Translations under genes and position numbers: made by a program
Source: Calycina herbarum
Taxonomy: Eukaryota > Ascomycota > Leotiomycetes > Helotiales > Pezizellaceae
Reading direction: 5' to 3'
DNA: 64,000 bases
NCBI GenBank assembly: GCA_001414485.1
Contig: LLEY01000044.1
Span: forward strand, 310,001 to 374,000
In this document: positions 27,028 to 36,438 of the stretch, one piece after another
Layout: every line of letters begins with the position of its first letter
Position numbering within the stretch: the stretch's first letter is position 1
The notes under the pieces: model-generated
Database searches by the model: none
Seen by the model: the letters and a program-made list of their open reading frames with translations, nothing else
Told to the model about the DNA's origin: nothing

Positions 27028-27785
27028 TCATCTCTGTCTTCGTTCTGTATATCTATTTCCAGTCACCCACTTGAAGAACTTTTCCCTTTTTCCCTCCGAG
27101 TCCGAAACAACAACTACCCTCTGAGTAGAGCCGGCCTTTCTATTACCAACATCAGTGAGCGCCTTTAGATCGGTTTTTATCTCATGTACGATTCCTTCCA
27201 CCAGTTTCAACCTATTTCCTTGCTCTTTCATTGCCTTGTCCAAGGACTCCAAACGATTCTCAGAGTGTTCCGTCGAAAAGCGTACTTTGGATGCTTTGGG
27301 TCGTCCTATCTCAAGCCCTAGTGACTCTGCTTCTTAGTAATCATGTGTAAGCTTGAGAGACTACTTTAATATAGAATGCTTAGATATATATGCAAGGGAA
27401 GTCGGGAAACAGTGGTCTATAAGGGTTTTTATTTACCTTCTAATATTGCGTTGCCTGCGTCATGCTTGTCATTTGTGGGTTTTCGTCGAGGGGAACACGA
27501 AGAGTCCAGTCCAGGGTGATCATTGTCAAAATCATCATTGAATTCATACTAGTCTTGCGGCCTGCCTAGAGGAGAACCTGGAAACGCACGGGCAGGATCA
27601 CGCCCATCATTACCAAAACCATCACGGAAACCATACTGGTAGTGTGATCCTCTGTGGAAGCCTTGTGGAAGTGGACCTGAAAATACAGGGCCAGGACCAG
27701 GTGGTATGTTTCTGATGGGTTGTTAAGCGGAACTCCAACGACGAGGGCCATCAGCTAAGTGAGATCCGAAATCAATGGGATTCAT
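27028..27785 (-). pseudogene. Broken member of a small two-exon coiled-coil gene family
   Basis: Exon 1 (27785-27437) and exon 2 (27332-27028) join in phase 1 over a 104-bp GTAAAT...CTAAG intron, giving AILE/EAESLGLEIGRPK. Exon 1 is Gly/Pro/Asp-rich (GFHRGSHYQYGFRDGFGNDG) and contains two in-frame stops: TAA at 27723-27725 and TAG at 27549-27551. Exon 2 is open and has a coiled-coil pattern (NRLESLDKAMKEQGNRLKLV) and a basic tail. Both stops could come from Gln codons by C to T change at CpA, the RIP-type change. No family is known to me. It is kin by plan, not by obvious sequence, to the two genes that follow. An unseen extra intron could remove the first stop, so the pseudogene label is probable rather than certain. 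Confidence 0.5.
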
Positions 27786-28363
27786 TCCCCCGCCGTGACG
27801 GGAGGATATTTTCGTCAAGGGAGCTGGTGATGAATTCAGAATTTGCGTGTGGGTTGCTGATTTCCCAGAAGTTGAAAACAAAAGCGAGCTTTTCGGGAAA
27901 AGTCTGTCATATTATACTTGGGAACAAGAAAGAGGAAAGTCTTGGTCACATTTATGGTTCTAGCTAGTTTTAGTGGCTGATGGACGCTTCTTCTTTATTG
28001 GCTATATGATCGAGACAAGACTTCTAGTCTCAAAGGGCAAATTTCATGGCAAGTGCTGAGAAGGTGTTACGTTAAGTTGACACCATCATTCATCGAATGT
28101 ATTCCATTAAACAAGCTAAAACTACCCTTCTCGCGTCACTTCTAGGGTCAGGTTTTGGGCAGATATCTCTTGTATCTTCTCTGATACGGAGTTGTTCAAG
28201 CAATCCAAAGAATGGAGGGAATTAGCGAACCGACTACATCCTCGAGAACCCAGATGCATCTATGAGGTTCACAACCTCAAAGATTTTCCCCGAAATGTTC
28301 CACTCCTTCCCGCAGGCAGCTTAACCGCAGAGAGCGCCGTCTTGGACTCCTTCTCTCACTTCT

Positions 28364-28834
28364 TCACCAAGGGGACAAGCTCAGCCTCTCCTTAATATCG
28401 TCAAGTCGCTTGTCAATATCGCTAAGTCTCTTCTCGATGTTGTCGAGTCGCTTGTCAACTCCACGATTTACTTCTCGCTGTGCCGACCATAGCAAATCAA
28501 ATCCAAAGGTCCAAACTGAATGCTCCGTCGGTGGAATGGCCCCAGTCGCTTTAATAGCCTTTTCTAACCAAGATCCTATTAAGGTCGGTTTTTAACCCTT
28601 GGGCGCTGGGAGAATCTAGTCACCTGGATCCGACTTGAATGGGCATAGGAGAGGCTCTTGATGAAAAAGACCCTTCGCTCTCGACTTGACGATATTTGTC
28701 ACTTCTTCCGATGGAGTAGGTTTGCGGGCTTCGATGATCACATTCCAAAGCGCCATCATTTTCGCCAATTCCTCGTCACCTGGCTTGGAAGAGTACTGGG
28801 AGCCGGGAGAGTTCTAAGGCTGGTTGGTGGCCAT
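28364..28834 (-). pseudogene. Coiled-coil family member with premature stop at codon 7
   Basis: Exons 28834-28624 and 28575-28364, joined in phase 1 by a 51-bp intron (GTGACT...TTAATAG). From ATG 28834 the frame reads MATNQP, then TAG at 28814-28816, then stays open for 133 more codons. The second exon aligns clearly with the gene at 29810-30367: KATGAIPPTEHSVWTF against RKTGAIPPLNHAIWTC, and WSAQREVNRGVDKRL against WAAQREVNRGFTDRL. It ends in heptad-like RLDNIEKRLSDIDKRLDDIK repeats. The stop again fits CAG to TAG. A shortened protein of 113-114 residues could still start at the two Met codons MMALW. Function is unknown. Confidence 0.6.
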
Positions 28835-29809
28835 AACTTCTTCTTCTTCCCGATAGCGTTGGGGGGGTTGGATGTGGACGTGGTGGCAGTTGAACTGAAA
28901 AAGCCGGAGTTTGTGGGAATAGTTGTGGCTTGCTGATCTTACCCACCATCAAACTGGGAGGAAGTGGTACTGATATAGAGAATATAGGCCTATTGAATAC
29001 AGTCGCTTTTGTCTCTGGAATCCTGGTCTCACTTTCCGTGTATCCAAACAGATAAAGCAAAACCCTTTACACCCTAGTTTGTCTTTAAAAGACAAAGAAC
29101 AGACTTACTTTCAGCCCTTAGACTATAACTTTGAGATTTTGGAATTAGTCAGGCCACATGACATACAGAGAAGGAACCATCTCCACATTCTGAGCATTGA
29201 GTTAGAGCTGTAATTGGAAAGCTAACCAGTTGTTGAAAACGCACAGAGTCCCTTCAGTGCAGAAAGAACTTCTACTAAGCATATATCTTTGTGATAAATT
29301 TGGGCGCTTGAATGAATAGCAAAGAGATCTCACTAAGGCGTTTCCAACTGCGGTTGTCAAAGCGAAGTTGTGTTAATATGACGGGATCCATGAGTTGCTT
29401 AAGTACGTAGAATGAAAGGGTCAGCGAAGGAAATCTAAGAGAGTCAATCAAGGAATTGTTGAGACGGCATTGCGCCAAGGTTCTATCATTATTCGAATGT
29501 ATTCCTTTCCACTGAGTTTCAAAAGACTACCCCAAGTATGCAAGAGTATGGAGGCATCCGAAAATCACTCTTTTTACGCCACTTCTAGAGTCAGGTTTTG
29601 GGAGAAACTTTTGGCATTATCTCAGTGCTTCAGCAGTTCAAGCAACTCAAAGCAAGGTAGAAAGTAGCGAACCAACTAGGTCCCTAGAGTCGAGATGAAT
29701 TTCTGAAGTCTTTCTCAAGTTCCCCTCTCGCAACCTGAACCTTTTGCCCGACAAGTTTGACTTTCCCAGCAACCGACTGACTCAACTCCAGAAATCGGAA
29801 CTTTCTCGC

Positions 29810-30367
29810 TCACATCTTCGTTAAGAAAGAGGCTTGCAATTCTTGAAGCCCATATTCCACAGCATCAAGTCTCTTCAACATCTCGGTAAATCGATTTCCA
29901 ATCCCATCAACTCGATTCCCAGTACCGTCAAGCCGGGTCTCGATCCCACCGAGTCGTTTCTCAATCTTGGCAAGTCGGTCCGTAAATCCACGATTCACTT
30001 CGCGTTGTGCCGCCCAGGTCACATCAACCAAACATGTCCAGATAGCATGGTTCAGCGGCGGAATGGCACCAGTCTTTCTGATCGCGGTTTCTAATGAAGT
30101 AAGTTAATATCTTCTCTTGGATGGGAGCCCGAAACAGCAATTACCTGTACCTTCATCGAACAAGAGCTCGTCGGATTTTTGATGAAGAAAACGGTTGGTT
30201 ATCCTTTCAATCGTATTTTTGGTAATTTCCGTTTGGGGAGTTTTTCGGATTGCTTTGCACAAATCCAGTAGTTCCAATAAGCTTTTTCGTAGGCCTGTTT
30301 CAACAGGCCCGTCTTGACTGGAAGCGTTGAGGGGTGTTGGATTGCTGTTCTCAGGGCTGTTGGCCAT
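29810..30367 (-). CDS. Hypothetical 167-residue protein with C-terminal heptad repeat
   Basis: The intact member of the local family. Exons 30367-30145 and 30090-29810, with a 54-bp phase-1 intron (GTAATT...CATTAG). The start is ATG 30367 (MANSPENSNPTPLNASSQ). Residues 1-30 are Ser/Asn/Pro-rich. Residues 35-75 form a likely helical segment (LLELLDLCKAIRKTP), followed by the conserved GAIPPLNHAIW and TWAAQREVNRGF blocks. Residues 105-160 are a regular coiled coil built from RL..IE/RLDG.GNR units. No signal peptide or membrane segment is visible. Similarity to the broken neighbour at 28364-28834, higher at protein level and with the same splice site, is good evidence that this is a real gene. 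Its function is unknown, and oligomerisation is the only inference the sequence allows. Confidence 0.62.
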
Positions 30368-30920
30368 CACTCCTTTCTCTTCGAGTTTGGATCTGGGGAG
30401 TTTTTGGACGAAGTAGCTTTTGGGTGCGGTGCTGGCTTGGCGGCAATTGGCTCAAGAATGCTGGAATTCGTTGGAATGGTTGTAGCTTGCCGAGCTCACA
30501 ACTATCAGGAAGAGAGGCAATTGGGTTAATATGAAGGGAAAGGAGGCCATTGATCTTTTGTTATATTCAAATAGACAAAGCACCACACTATACTTTGACT
30601 TTTGAAACCCAAAACTAAGTTGCTCTCAAATTGCTAAACTGGAACTCTGGTATTGGACAATCAAAAGCGCCCTTTATACACTCTTTGAAACTCAGTTATA
30701 GCAGTTGACATCAAGCGGTGACATCATCTGCAAACTAACTTTGAACGAACTCATTAACTGTACGCCATGCAACGTTGAGGAGCCCTCAAAAAACAGCTAC
30801 CAAATATTCCATGGTTGCTGGAAAGACGCAGCGTTCTTTCAGAGTTGAAAGAACTTCCATATGTTTTGAGCATCGCTTTGATGGATTTGGCGGCTTGCAT
30901 GAATGACAATGAGTTAAAAT

Positions 30921-31483
30921 GGTTTCAACAGTGGTTACCCAAGCGGATGTGAACAGAAGCCACCATGAATTCAAACGTCACTAGCAAGGTAGTGAATATT
31001 GTCAAAGTGAAGAAAAAGAATAATGAAGAAACTTGAAAGTAAAGAATTGCACCTTGTTTGGTTTTATCTCCCAACATCGTCTGCAAGAGCAGGATGGCTT
31101 TTCATGAAGATACTTAGGGGCATCTTTCATACGTAGTGCAGTAAAGAGGATCCTGAGGAAAAATCCAAAGAGCCAAAGCAAAAAAGCGCACTCCTAACGC
31201 GCGAAAGCTTAAGAGCAAGATTAAACAATAAAACCAAAGAGATGACTTATCTTTGAATCCTTATCAATGCTCCGCCATAAGATTGTAGCAGTTTAGAAGC
31301 ATCAACCCTGCCAAAACGGCAACTCCCCAGCCCCCTCGCTTAACCCATCAAGGTATCTCTCCACCACACCCTCAAAAGCCTTCAAAAAAAAAAAGTAGAA
31401 GAGAAAATAGGAAAAGTAAGAAGAAAAATGGTATCTGCTTCTTGAGAGGCACCGAAAGCCGTCGCCGCTCAAGAATCAAACAG
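30921..31483. other. Intergenic flank of the tRNA gene
   Basis: No gene seen. Near 31381-31440 the strand complementary to the tRNA transcript is A-rich, i.e. T runs downstream of the tRNA that could stop RNA polymerase III, although the nearest T run is only three bases. Confidence 0.4.
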
Positions 31484-31566
31484 TGGCCTCGGAGGGAATC
31501 GAACCCCCGTCATCATTCCCTCTGCGAACGCAGGGAGTTGATATGCTACCATTACACCACAAGGCC
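31484..31566 (-). tRNA. tRNA gene, probably intron-containing; glycine (CCC) is the best guess
   Basis: An 83-nt tRNA gene on the minus strand. The acceptor arms GGCCTTG/CGAGGCC pair fully (one G-U), with discriminator A. The A box TGGTGTAATGGTAGCAT is like fungal tRNA-Gly, and the T arm GGGGG-TTCGATT-CCCTC contains a perfect B box. It is about 11 nt longer than a simple tRNA, and the anticodon region holds a hairpin (CTGCG-TT-CGCAG), as expected for an intron. CCC preceded by T is the most plausible anticodon, but the anticodon stem does not pair cleanly in any frame I tried. The isotype is therefore open, and a decayed gene is possible. Confidence 0.75.
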
Positions 31567-32910
31567 TTTATTCTGATTTGTTGGGGTGATTTTCCTTATC
31601 CAATTCTTTGGACGCCTGAAAAATTTTGTGACCGGATCCACGAATTTGACAACTTTTTGTCGGGTGGGCCCTTTCTGATTTGGGATTGGAGAGGACTGGT
31701 GGGGATGTGGCTTGCTAATGCTGTTTTGGAGAAGTTTAGGCGTGGTCTTGCTGTTGGAACGTCGCTTGGGAGCCTTGAAAGAATGGGTTATGGCTTTCAT
31801 GGGTTGAGCATTTTTATTTTGGACTTGCACATTCTTTAGCGCCGCCTTTGAGAACAGTATTTTACAGTTCAAGATTTGGGTGTAGCATATGAACACATTA
31901 GCCCATCTCAGCGGAATTTCTATAAAGTTGGAGTGTTGGGTTGTGAGAAACTGTAATTTCATGAAACTTTGAAAGTGAGTTGACGTCAATTCACTCCACC
32001 ACATCTGCACTCCACCAAACATTAGTAGCAACCCACCCCATCAAAATTTTGTCTACTTCACACTTCCTTGAAATACCAGCAGCCTTGACTCTTAAAGGTC
32101 TCAGTAGGATTAGCAAGCTATGGAGTGACGCTATGCAAGCCATACAAAATCTGTCTTTGGTAAAACTCTTCAGTAGTAATTTGTCAGACAACAATCATGA
32201 TCTGGTTACTTCTTTTTCCTACCAATCAAAGGTCACTAGCTCTCTCTCATAAAAATACCTTAAATTACTCAGATACTTGAACACTCTCACCTAACCCTCA
32301 AACCCAAAACAGCCAATCTCAGCTTAGGTAAAAAATCTCAAACCCCCTATCTATCTCCCCAAAAGTAAATGCGACCATAACACGCCAACTCTTCATCCTC
32401 CCCTAACCAGCATGTTCCCGTGAAAACCAAGAACTCAAGTTAGAAACCCACCACTCTTCAGACTTGAGATACGTTGGATTTAGATTGTGTTGATTGCGGT
32501 GTAGCAGCCAGTTACAACTCGACTCATATATGCAGTAGACTGAGACCCGAGCCTCTAAGCTCTTACAGTAACTCGAGCCTCTTCCCTCCCCATCTCCCCT
32601 TCTCTTCCTCCCTCTCACTCCCACCCCTCCAAACCCGACACCCAGTTAGCGCCCCAATCCAACCACAAACACCCCTCCAAACCACCTTGGCAAAAAAAAA
32701 AAAAAAAAAAAAAGAAGAAGCAGCCCATCTCATCAATCAACCATAGACTCCAGTTCTCAGCTCCGCAGCCAATTGCCCTCGGCAAAACAACTACACAACA
32801 AACAAGTGTCATCTCACTTCTTTATTACCCTTCGTCACAACCTTTGAAAATTGAACCCGAGTCGCAACATATTTTTTTTGTTTTGCTTTTTGGGTTATCT
32901 AGCAGCCTAA
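31567..32910. other. Intergenic, unexplained Lys-rich frame and poly-A tract
   Basis: On the minus strand an open frame runs from about 32031 into the tRNA (stop inside the tRNA 5' end) with a basic segment MKAITHSFKAPKRRSNSK. It has no ATG at its beginning and no known domain. A run of 22 A lies at 32692-32713. Nothing else is supported. Confidence 0.35.
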
Positions 32911-33340
32911 GAGTTACCTACGAGTAAACCACGAGTAATCCAAGCCTCAAAATCGGGGGCCAAAACGGAGTTGCGAGTAAGCCATCAATAAACAAGTAAC
33001 CCATCAACAAACAAGTAAACCTCGAGTAAGCCGATCACAAAAGTTGGAGGGGGCCAAAAAGTGAGTTGCGAGTAAGCTAAATAAATAGTCGAGTAAGCTA
33101 CCAGAGAACGAGTAAGCCATCAACTAACCAGTAAGCCATCAAAAGGTCGAGTAAGCTAACCTTTTATCGAGTGACCCATCAACTAAGGAGTAACCCATCA
33201 ACTAACCAGTTACCCATCAAATATCGCGTCAGCCATTAAACTACCAAGTAACCCAACCAATCAACATTTGGGAGCCAAAAACGGAGGTGCGAGTAAGCCA
33301 AACTATTTGCTCAGTAAGCCATCAACTCTCAAGTGAGCCA
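32911..33340. repeat. Degenerate direct-repeat array, core GTAAGCCATCAA
   Basis: Around 18-20 irregularly spaced copies (about every 18-25 bp) of a core like CGAGTAAGCCATCAACTAA, with variants GTAACCCATCAA and GTAAGCTA. A longer phrase, GGGGGCCAAAACGGAGTTG followed by CGAGTAAGCC, appears three times, near 32955, 33050 and 33270. The copies vary in sequence and in spacing, unlike a simple microsatellite. The array lies about 850 bp beyond the forkhead stop codon. Seen directly; function unknown. Confidence 0.75.
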
Positions 33341-34194
33341 AGCACCGAGTTTCGACTGCTTTGAGGATTGCCCGCCCACCCATCTATGCCTCTCATAACA
33401 CGATGATCCCAGACAAGAAAATCAATCCTCACCCAAAAATCACATCAAAGTCACATAACATCACATCACATCAATCAATCATGCAAAGCGCCATCAAGCA
33501 AGAGAGAAAAAATTACTACTATCATTGATTGCTATTCCCATCCATTCATCCACCCGAGCCTCAAATGCCGGTAATAATTGCAGTCATTGGCAATTACGCA
33601 TCAAGTCAATCAAGTAATCCCAAATCACAATTCCCAAATCAACTCCCAAACCCAAACCGCAACCAAGTGCCAAATGAGAAGACAATCCGATAGAAAAGAG
33701 AGCCAAAGATAAAACAACCCCGCAAAAAGAAGAAATCCTACAAATCTGTCCTCCCATATTTACTTCAAGGAAAGAACCCTCATTATCATCAACACAATTT
33801 TCGGTCCCGAGACCCCATTCATCCCCTATTCTTAGCATGTTCCAAATTTCATTCCGCTTCCTCATTAGCACATGTGCCTGGCTCGTTCCTTCACTGTCCT
33901 TTCTCTCACTCCATTTTTCATTCTCCCTCCATCATTCTTCTCCTTCTTCTCCAGAACATCGTGATCAAATCTTACTACCCAGGTTACCAAAGTCGGCTTC
34001 CCAAAAAAGAAAGAAATTGATCTCCCGCTCAAATTCATAATATTCGTAACATTCATCACCAACCCTATCCATTCGTGGTATCAAAGAAAAAAACAAACGA
34101 AAAACAAAACTAAAAAAAAGGAAAATGCGTCTACCCCAAATGCGGTCTTTTCCCAAGTGTGTATTCAAGGTGTCATACGTGGATGTCTGCTCAT
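33341..34194. other. 3' flank of the forkhead gene
   Basis: No gene seen. A CACATCA/CATAACA-rich stretch at 33430-33480 is low-complexity. Part of this interval is probably the 3' untranslated region of the forkhead gene. Confidence 0.4.
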
Positions 34195-36438
34195 TCAAAA
34201 GCGTGAAGTAAAGCTCCGGCTGAATCCAGGTCTTGAGTTAGCCTTTGGCGTACTCTTCGAAGACTGTCCACCAGCACCAATCTTTTGGAAACCTTGCATG
34301 ATATCGACTCCCGCAAAATCATTCAAATCCTCATCAGCCAAGAACTCGTTGCCAAAAAACTCGTCGTGAGGAAGATCAAAAGCGTCAAGATTGAAGTTAG
34401 GTGAAGGGATCTTGGTTGGGGAAGAGAGGTTGAGTAATTTGCTAGGCGAGTCCAAAATACCAAGACCCTTAATTGGCGAACCGAAAACCGTCTTAGCAAG
34501 AGCCGGCGTGAGCTTGAGAGAAGGGGTCGAAGTAGAGGTCTTGTGGTTCGAGATATCGGAGAGAATGTTGGCTGATCTTGCACGATCTAACCGAGGTCGC
34601 TTTACAGATCTCTTTTCTGGTGACCCATTTCCGGAAACCGAAAGGAAGTTATCATTGAAGATGTCAAAATCGCTATTAGTGGTGAAATCGTGGAACATAT
34701 AAGTCGAATCATCTAGGTTGAATGCAGGACTCCATGGTAGACCATCATCCAAAGATGTAACACCTCTAAGTGGCGAACCAACCATCTCTCGAACTTTGTC
34801 ACGGTGCATTCTGAGATTGGTGTTTGGTGAAATAGAAGGTGGTGGACGCATTGGCGCTCGGAGCTTCACCGCTGGGGTTAATGGTGGAAGCATTTGAGAA
34901 GTATTTCTTGGTGCATCTCTTTGCCGGAATGGTGATGATGAAGGAGCAGCAAAACGATTCTTCTTGGTAGGACTATCATAAGATGAGCCACGAAGGCGAG
35001 CAATCTCTTCTTCGGCGCGACCTCTCTTGATTCTTGGTCGATCAGCCTCCGATGTCATGAGTCGATTTCCGCGAAGTGCAGACGAGTCCAAAGACGAGAA
35101 GTAACCACTGTCATCCATAGAGGCAAATTTGCGTTTATGTGATCGATTTACAGAAGAAGATGGGAATCGCGGAACGGGTGGGGGTGTGTCGTTTCTTCTT
35201 GATACATGTCGGGCTACTGGAGGCGAGGAGTGCATTGGTGGGGGCGAAGATCGCATTAGTGGTGATGAAGGTGTATTTTCATGATTTCCCTCTTCCTCGG
35301 CCAGATTATCCGGAATGGTCGCATCAGAAGAAAATTCCTTGTTAATAGGCTTCTGTACCTCTGGAAGTGAATATGATGGTTTGGAGGGTGGTAATTCTTG
35401 AGGTGCCGAAGCGAGTGGCTTGAAAACCGCCGAGTGAGGATATTCAGGCAAGGATTGAGGAGCTGGCATTGGGTGTGTTGACATAATCGGGCCACTCTCA
35501 CTTGGTCCAACCGCCTTTCGGTGTGGTTTGTCCTTGATGAATTGATGTTCCATTCCAGCTTGAATTGCCCAATAGTTTCCCTTTCCTGGATCATCCTTTG
35601 GTCGTTCCTTCTTGATAAAAGCCTTGTTGAGACTGAGGTTGTGACGAATACTATTTTGCCATCCGGCATCCGATGCTCCATAGAAAGAATAGTTATCAGA
35701 GATCCATTTGTAAATTTGTGCCAGAGTCAAACGTCGATTGGGTGCTCTCAAAATTGACATGCCAATCAACATTGCGTAACTATGTGGAGGCTTCGTTCCA
35801 TCGTCGTGAATAGGTGGAAACGAATCTGGCGACGGGAGTTCTGCTGGTTCCATTGTATCCTCTGCCACTGAAAAATCCTCCATCCTTGCCTTCTTGAATG
35901 ATCTTCCCTCGTGTATTGGCGCAGCATCTAGTAGTCGCTTTGGAGGAGGCTTGCTGGTATATAACCCATCGAGCGAAAAGTTGTTTTGTGGGAGGCCATG
36001 TTGCGATCCTATACTTCCATAAAATGGCTGTTGGTAGTTTTCCTTATCGTTCGCCGTAAAGGTGTTGTACAAGGTCTTTTGCGGAGCTCCGGTCTTGAAT
36101 CTTGTCATCAAGGGCTTCTTCTCCATCGAATCGGTGTTGTACAATGGTCCTCCTGGTGGTGGCATTGCAATCGTATTGAGTTTATTGCCAAATGGTGCTC
36201 TTGACGGGGAGCTCGAAGTGTGCTGTGGTGCTTTTAAGGGTGACTTTCTGCTCTGTCCGGCCTGCGGTGGGTTAAACACAATATTCCTCCTTGATGAAGC
36301 ATTTTTGAGAGGTCCCAGTGGTGAAATTTTACGTTGGTTCGAGGGGCTTTTCGAGAACGGCATCGGGGCATGGTCGAACGAGTTGACGGGGTCTTGGTAG
36401 ATTTGCAGCGGTTGCTGCGAATAACGCGTCGACGACAT
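34195..36438 (-). CDS. Forkhead (winged-helix) transcription factor, Hcm1/Sep1-like
   Basis: Sequence-specific nuclear regulator; the Hcm1/Sep1 class drives cell-cycle genes and septation in yeasts. A single uninterrupted frame of 747 residues starts at ATG 36438 (MSSTRYSQQPLQIYQD). The forkhead domain occupies about residues 216-304: KPPHSYAMLIGMSILRAP, LTLAQIYKWISDNYSFY, and the recognition helix GWQNSIRHNLSLNKAFIK, then KGNYWAI. No FHA domain is present, which separates it from Fkh1/Fkh2 and points to Hcm1/Sep1. Residues around 130 contain a KEN box (NDKENY), a signal for destruction by the anaphase-promoting complex. The C-terminal half is Ser/Pro-rich with many SP/TP sites, fitting control by cyclin-dependent kinase. 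The subclass assignment is from memory of family features. Confidence 0.92.
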   Translation of the reverse strand: MSSTRYSQQPLQIYQDPVNSFDHAPMPFSKSPSNQRKISPLGPLKNASSRRNIVFNPPQAGQSRKSPLKAPQHTSSSPSRAPFGNKLNTIAMPPPGGPLYNTDSMEKKPLMTRFKTGAPQKTLYNTFTANDKENYQQPFYGSIGSQHGLPQNNFSLDGLYTSKPPPKRLLDAAPIHEGRSFKKARMEDFSVAEDTMEPAELPSPDSFPPIHDDGTKPPHSYAMLIGMSILRAPNRRLTLAQIYKWISDNYSFYGASDAGWQNSIRHNLSLNKAFIKKERPKDDPGKGNYWAIQAGMEHQFIKDKPHRKAVGPSESGPIMSTHPMPAPQSLPEYPHSAVFKPLASAPQELPPSKPSYSLPEVQKPINKEFSSDATIPDNLAEEEGNHENTPSSPLMRSSPPPMHSSPPVARHVSRRNDTPPPVPRFPSSSVNRSHKRKFASMDDSGYFSSLDSSALRGNRLMTSEADRPRIKRGRAEEEIARLRGSSYDSPTKKNRFAAPSSSPFRQRDAPRNTSQMLPPLTPAVKLRAPMRPPPSISPNTNLRMHRDKVREMVGSPLRGVTSLDDGLPWSPAFNLDDSTYMFHDFTTNSDFDIFNDNFLSVSGNGSPEKRSVKRPRLDRARSANILSDISNHKTSTSTPSLKLTPALAKTVFGSPIKGLGILDSPSKLLNLSSPTKIPSPNFNLDAFDLPHDEFFGNEFLADEDLNDFAGVDIMQGFQKIGAGGQSSKSTPKANSRPGFSRSFTSRF

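Larger units (their letters stand above)
28092..30920. repeat. Diverged tandem segmental duplication carrying two paralogous genes
   Basis: Two units of about 1.4-1.6 kb lie head to tail (roughly 28092-29330 and 29492-30920). Besides the genes, shared non-coding phrases recur in order: CGAATGTATTCC, CACTTCTAG.GTCAGGTTTTGGG and TTCAAGCAA before each gene's stop; a TTGTAG/TTGTGGCTTGC block just before each start; and AAAGAACTTC and GGC.GCTTG.ATGAAT farther out. Identity is moderate, so the duplication is old. Boundaries are approximate. Confidence 0.65.

Noticed and set aside
31483..31839. Plus-strand open frame beginning MASEGIEPPSSFPLRTQG
   Set aside because: Its first 28 codons are the reverse complement of the tRNA gene; such translations recur in databases as artefacts.
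32911..33340. CRISPR-like reading of the direct-repeat array
   Set aside because: Repeats are degenerate and short, spacers irregular, and the genome is eukaryotic with introns throughout.
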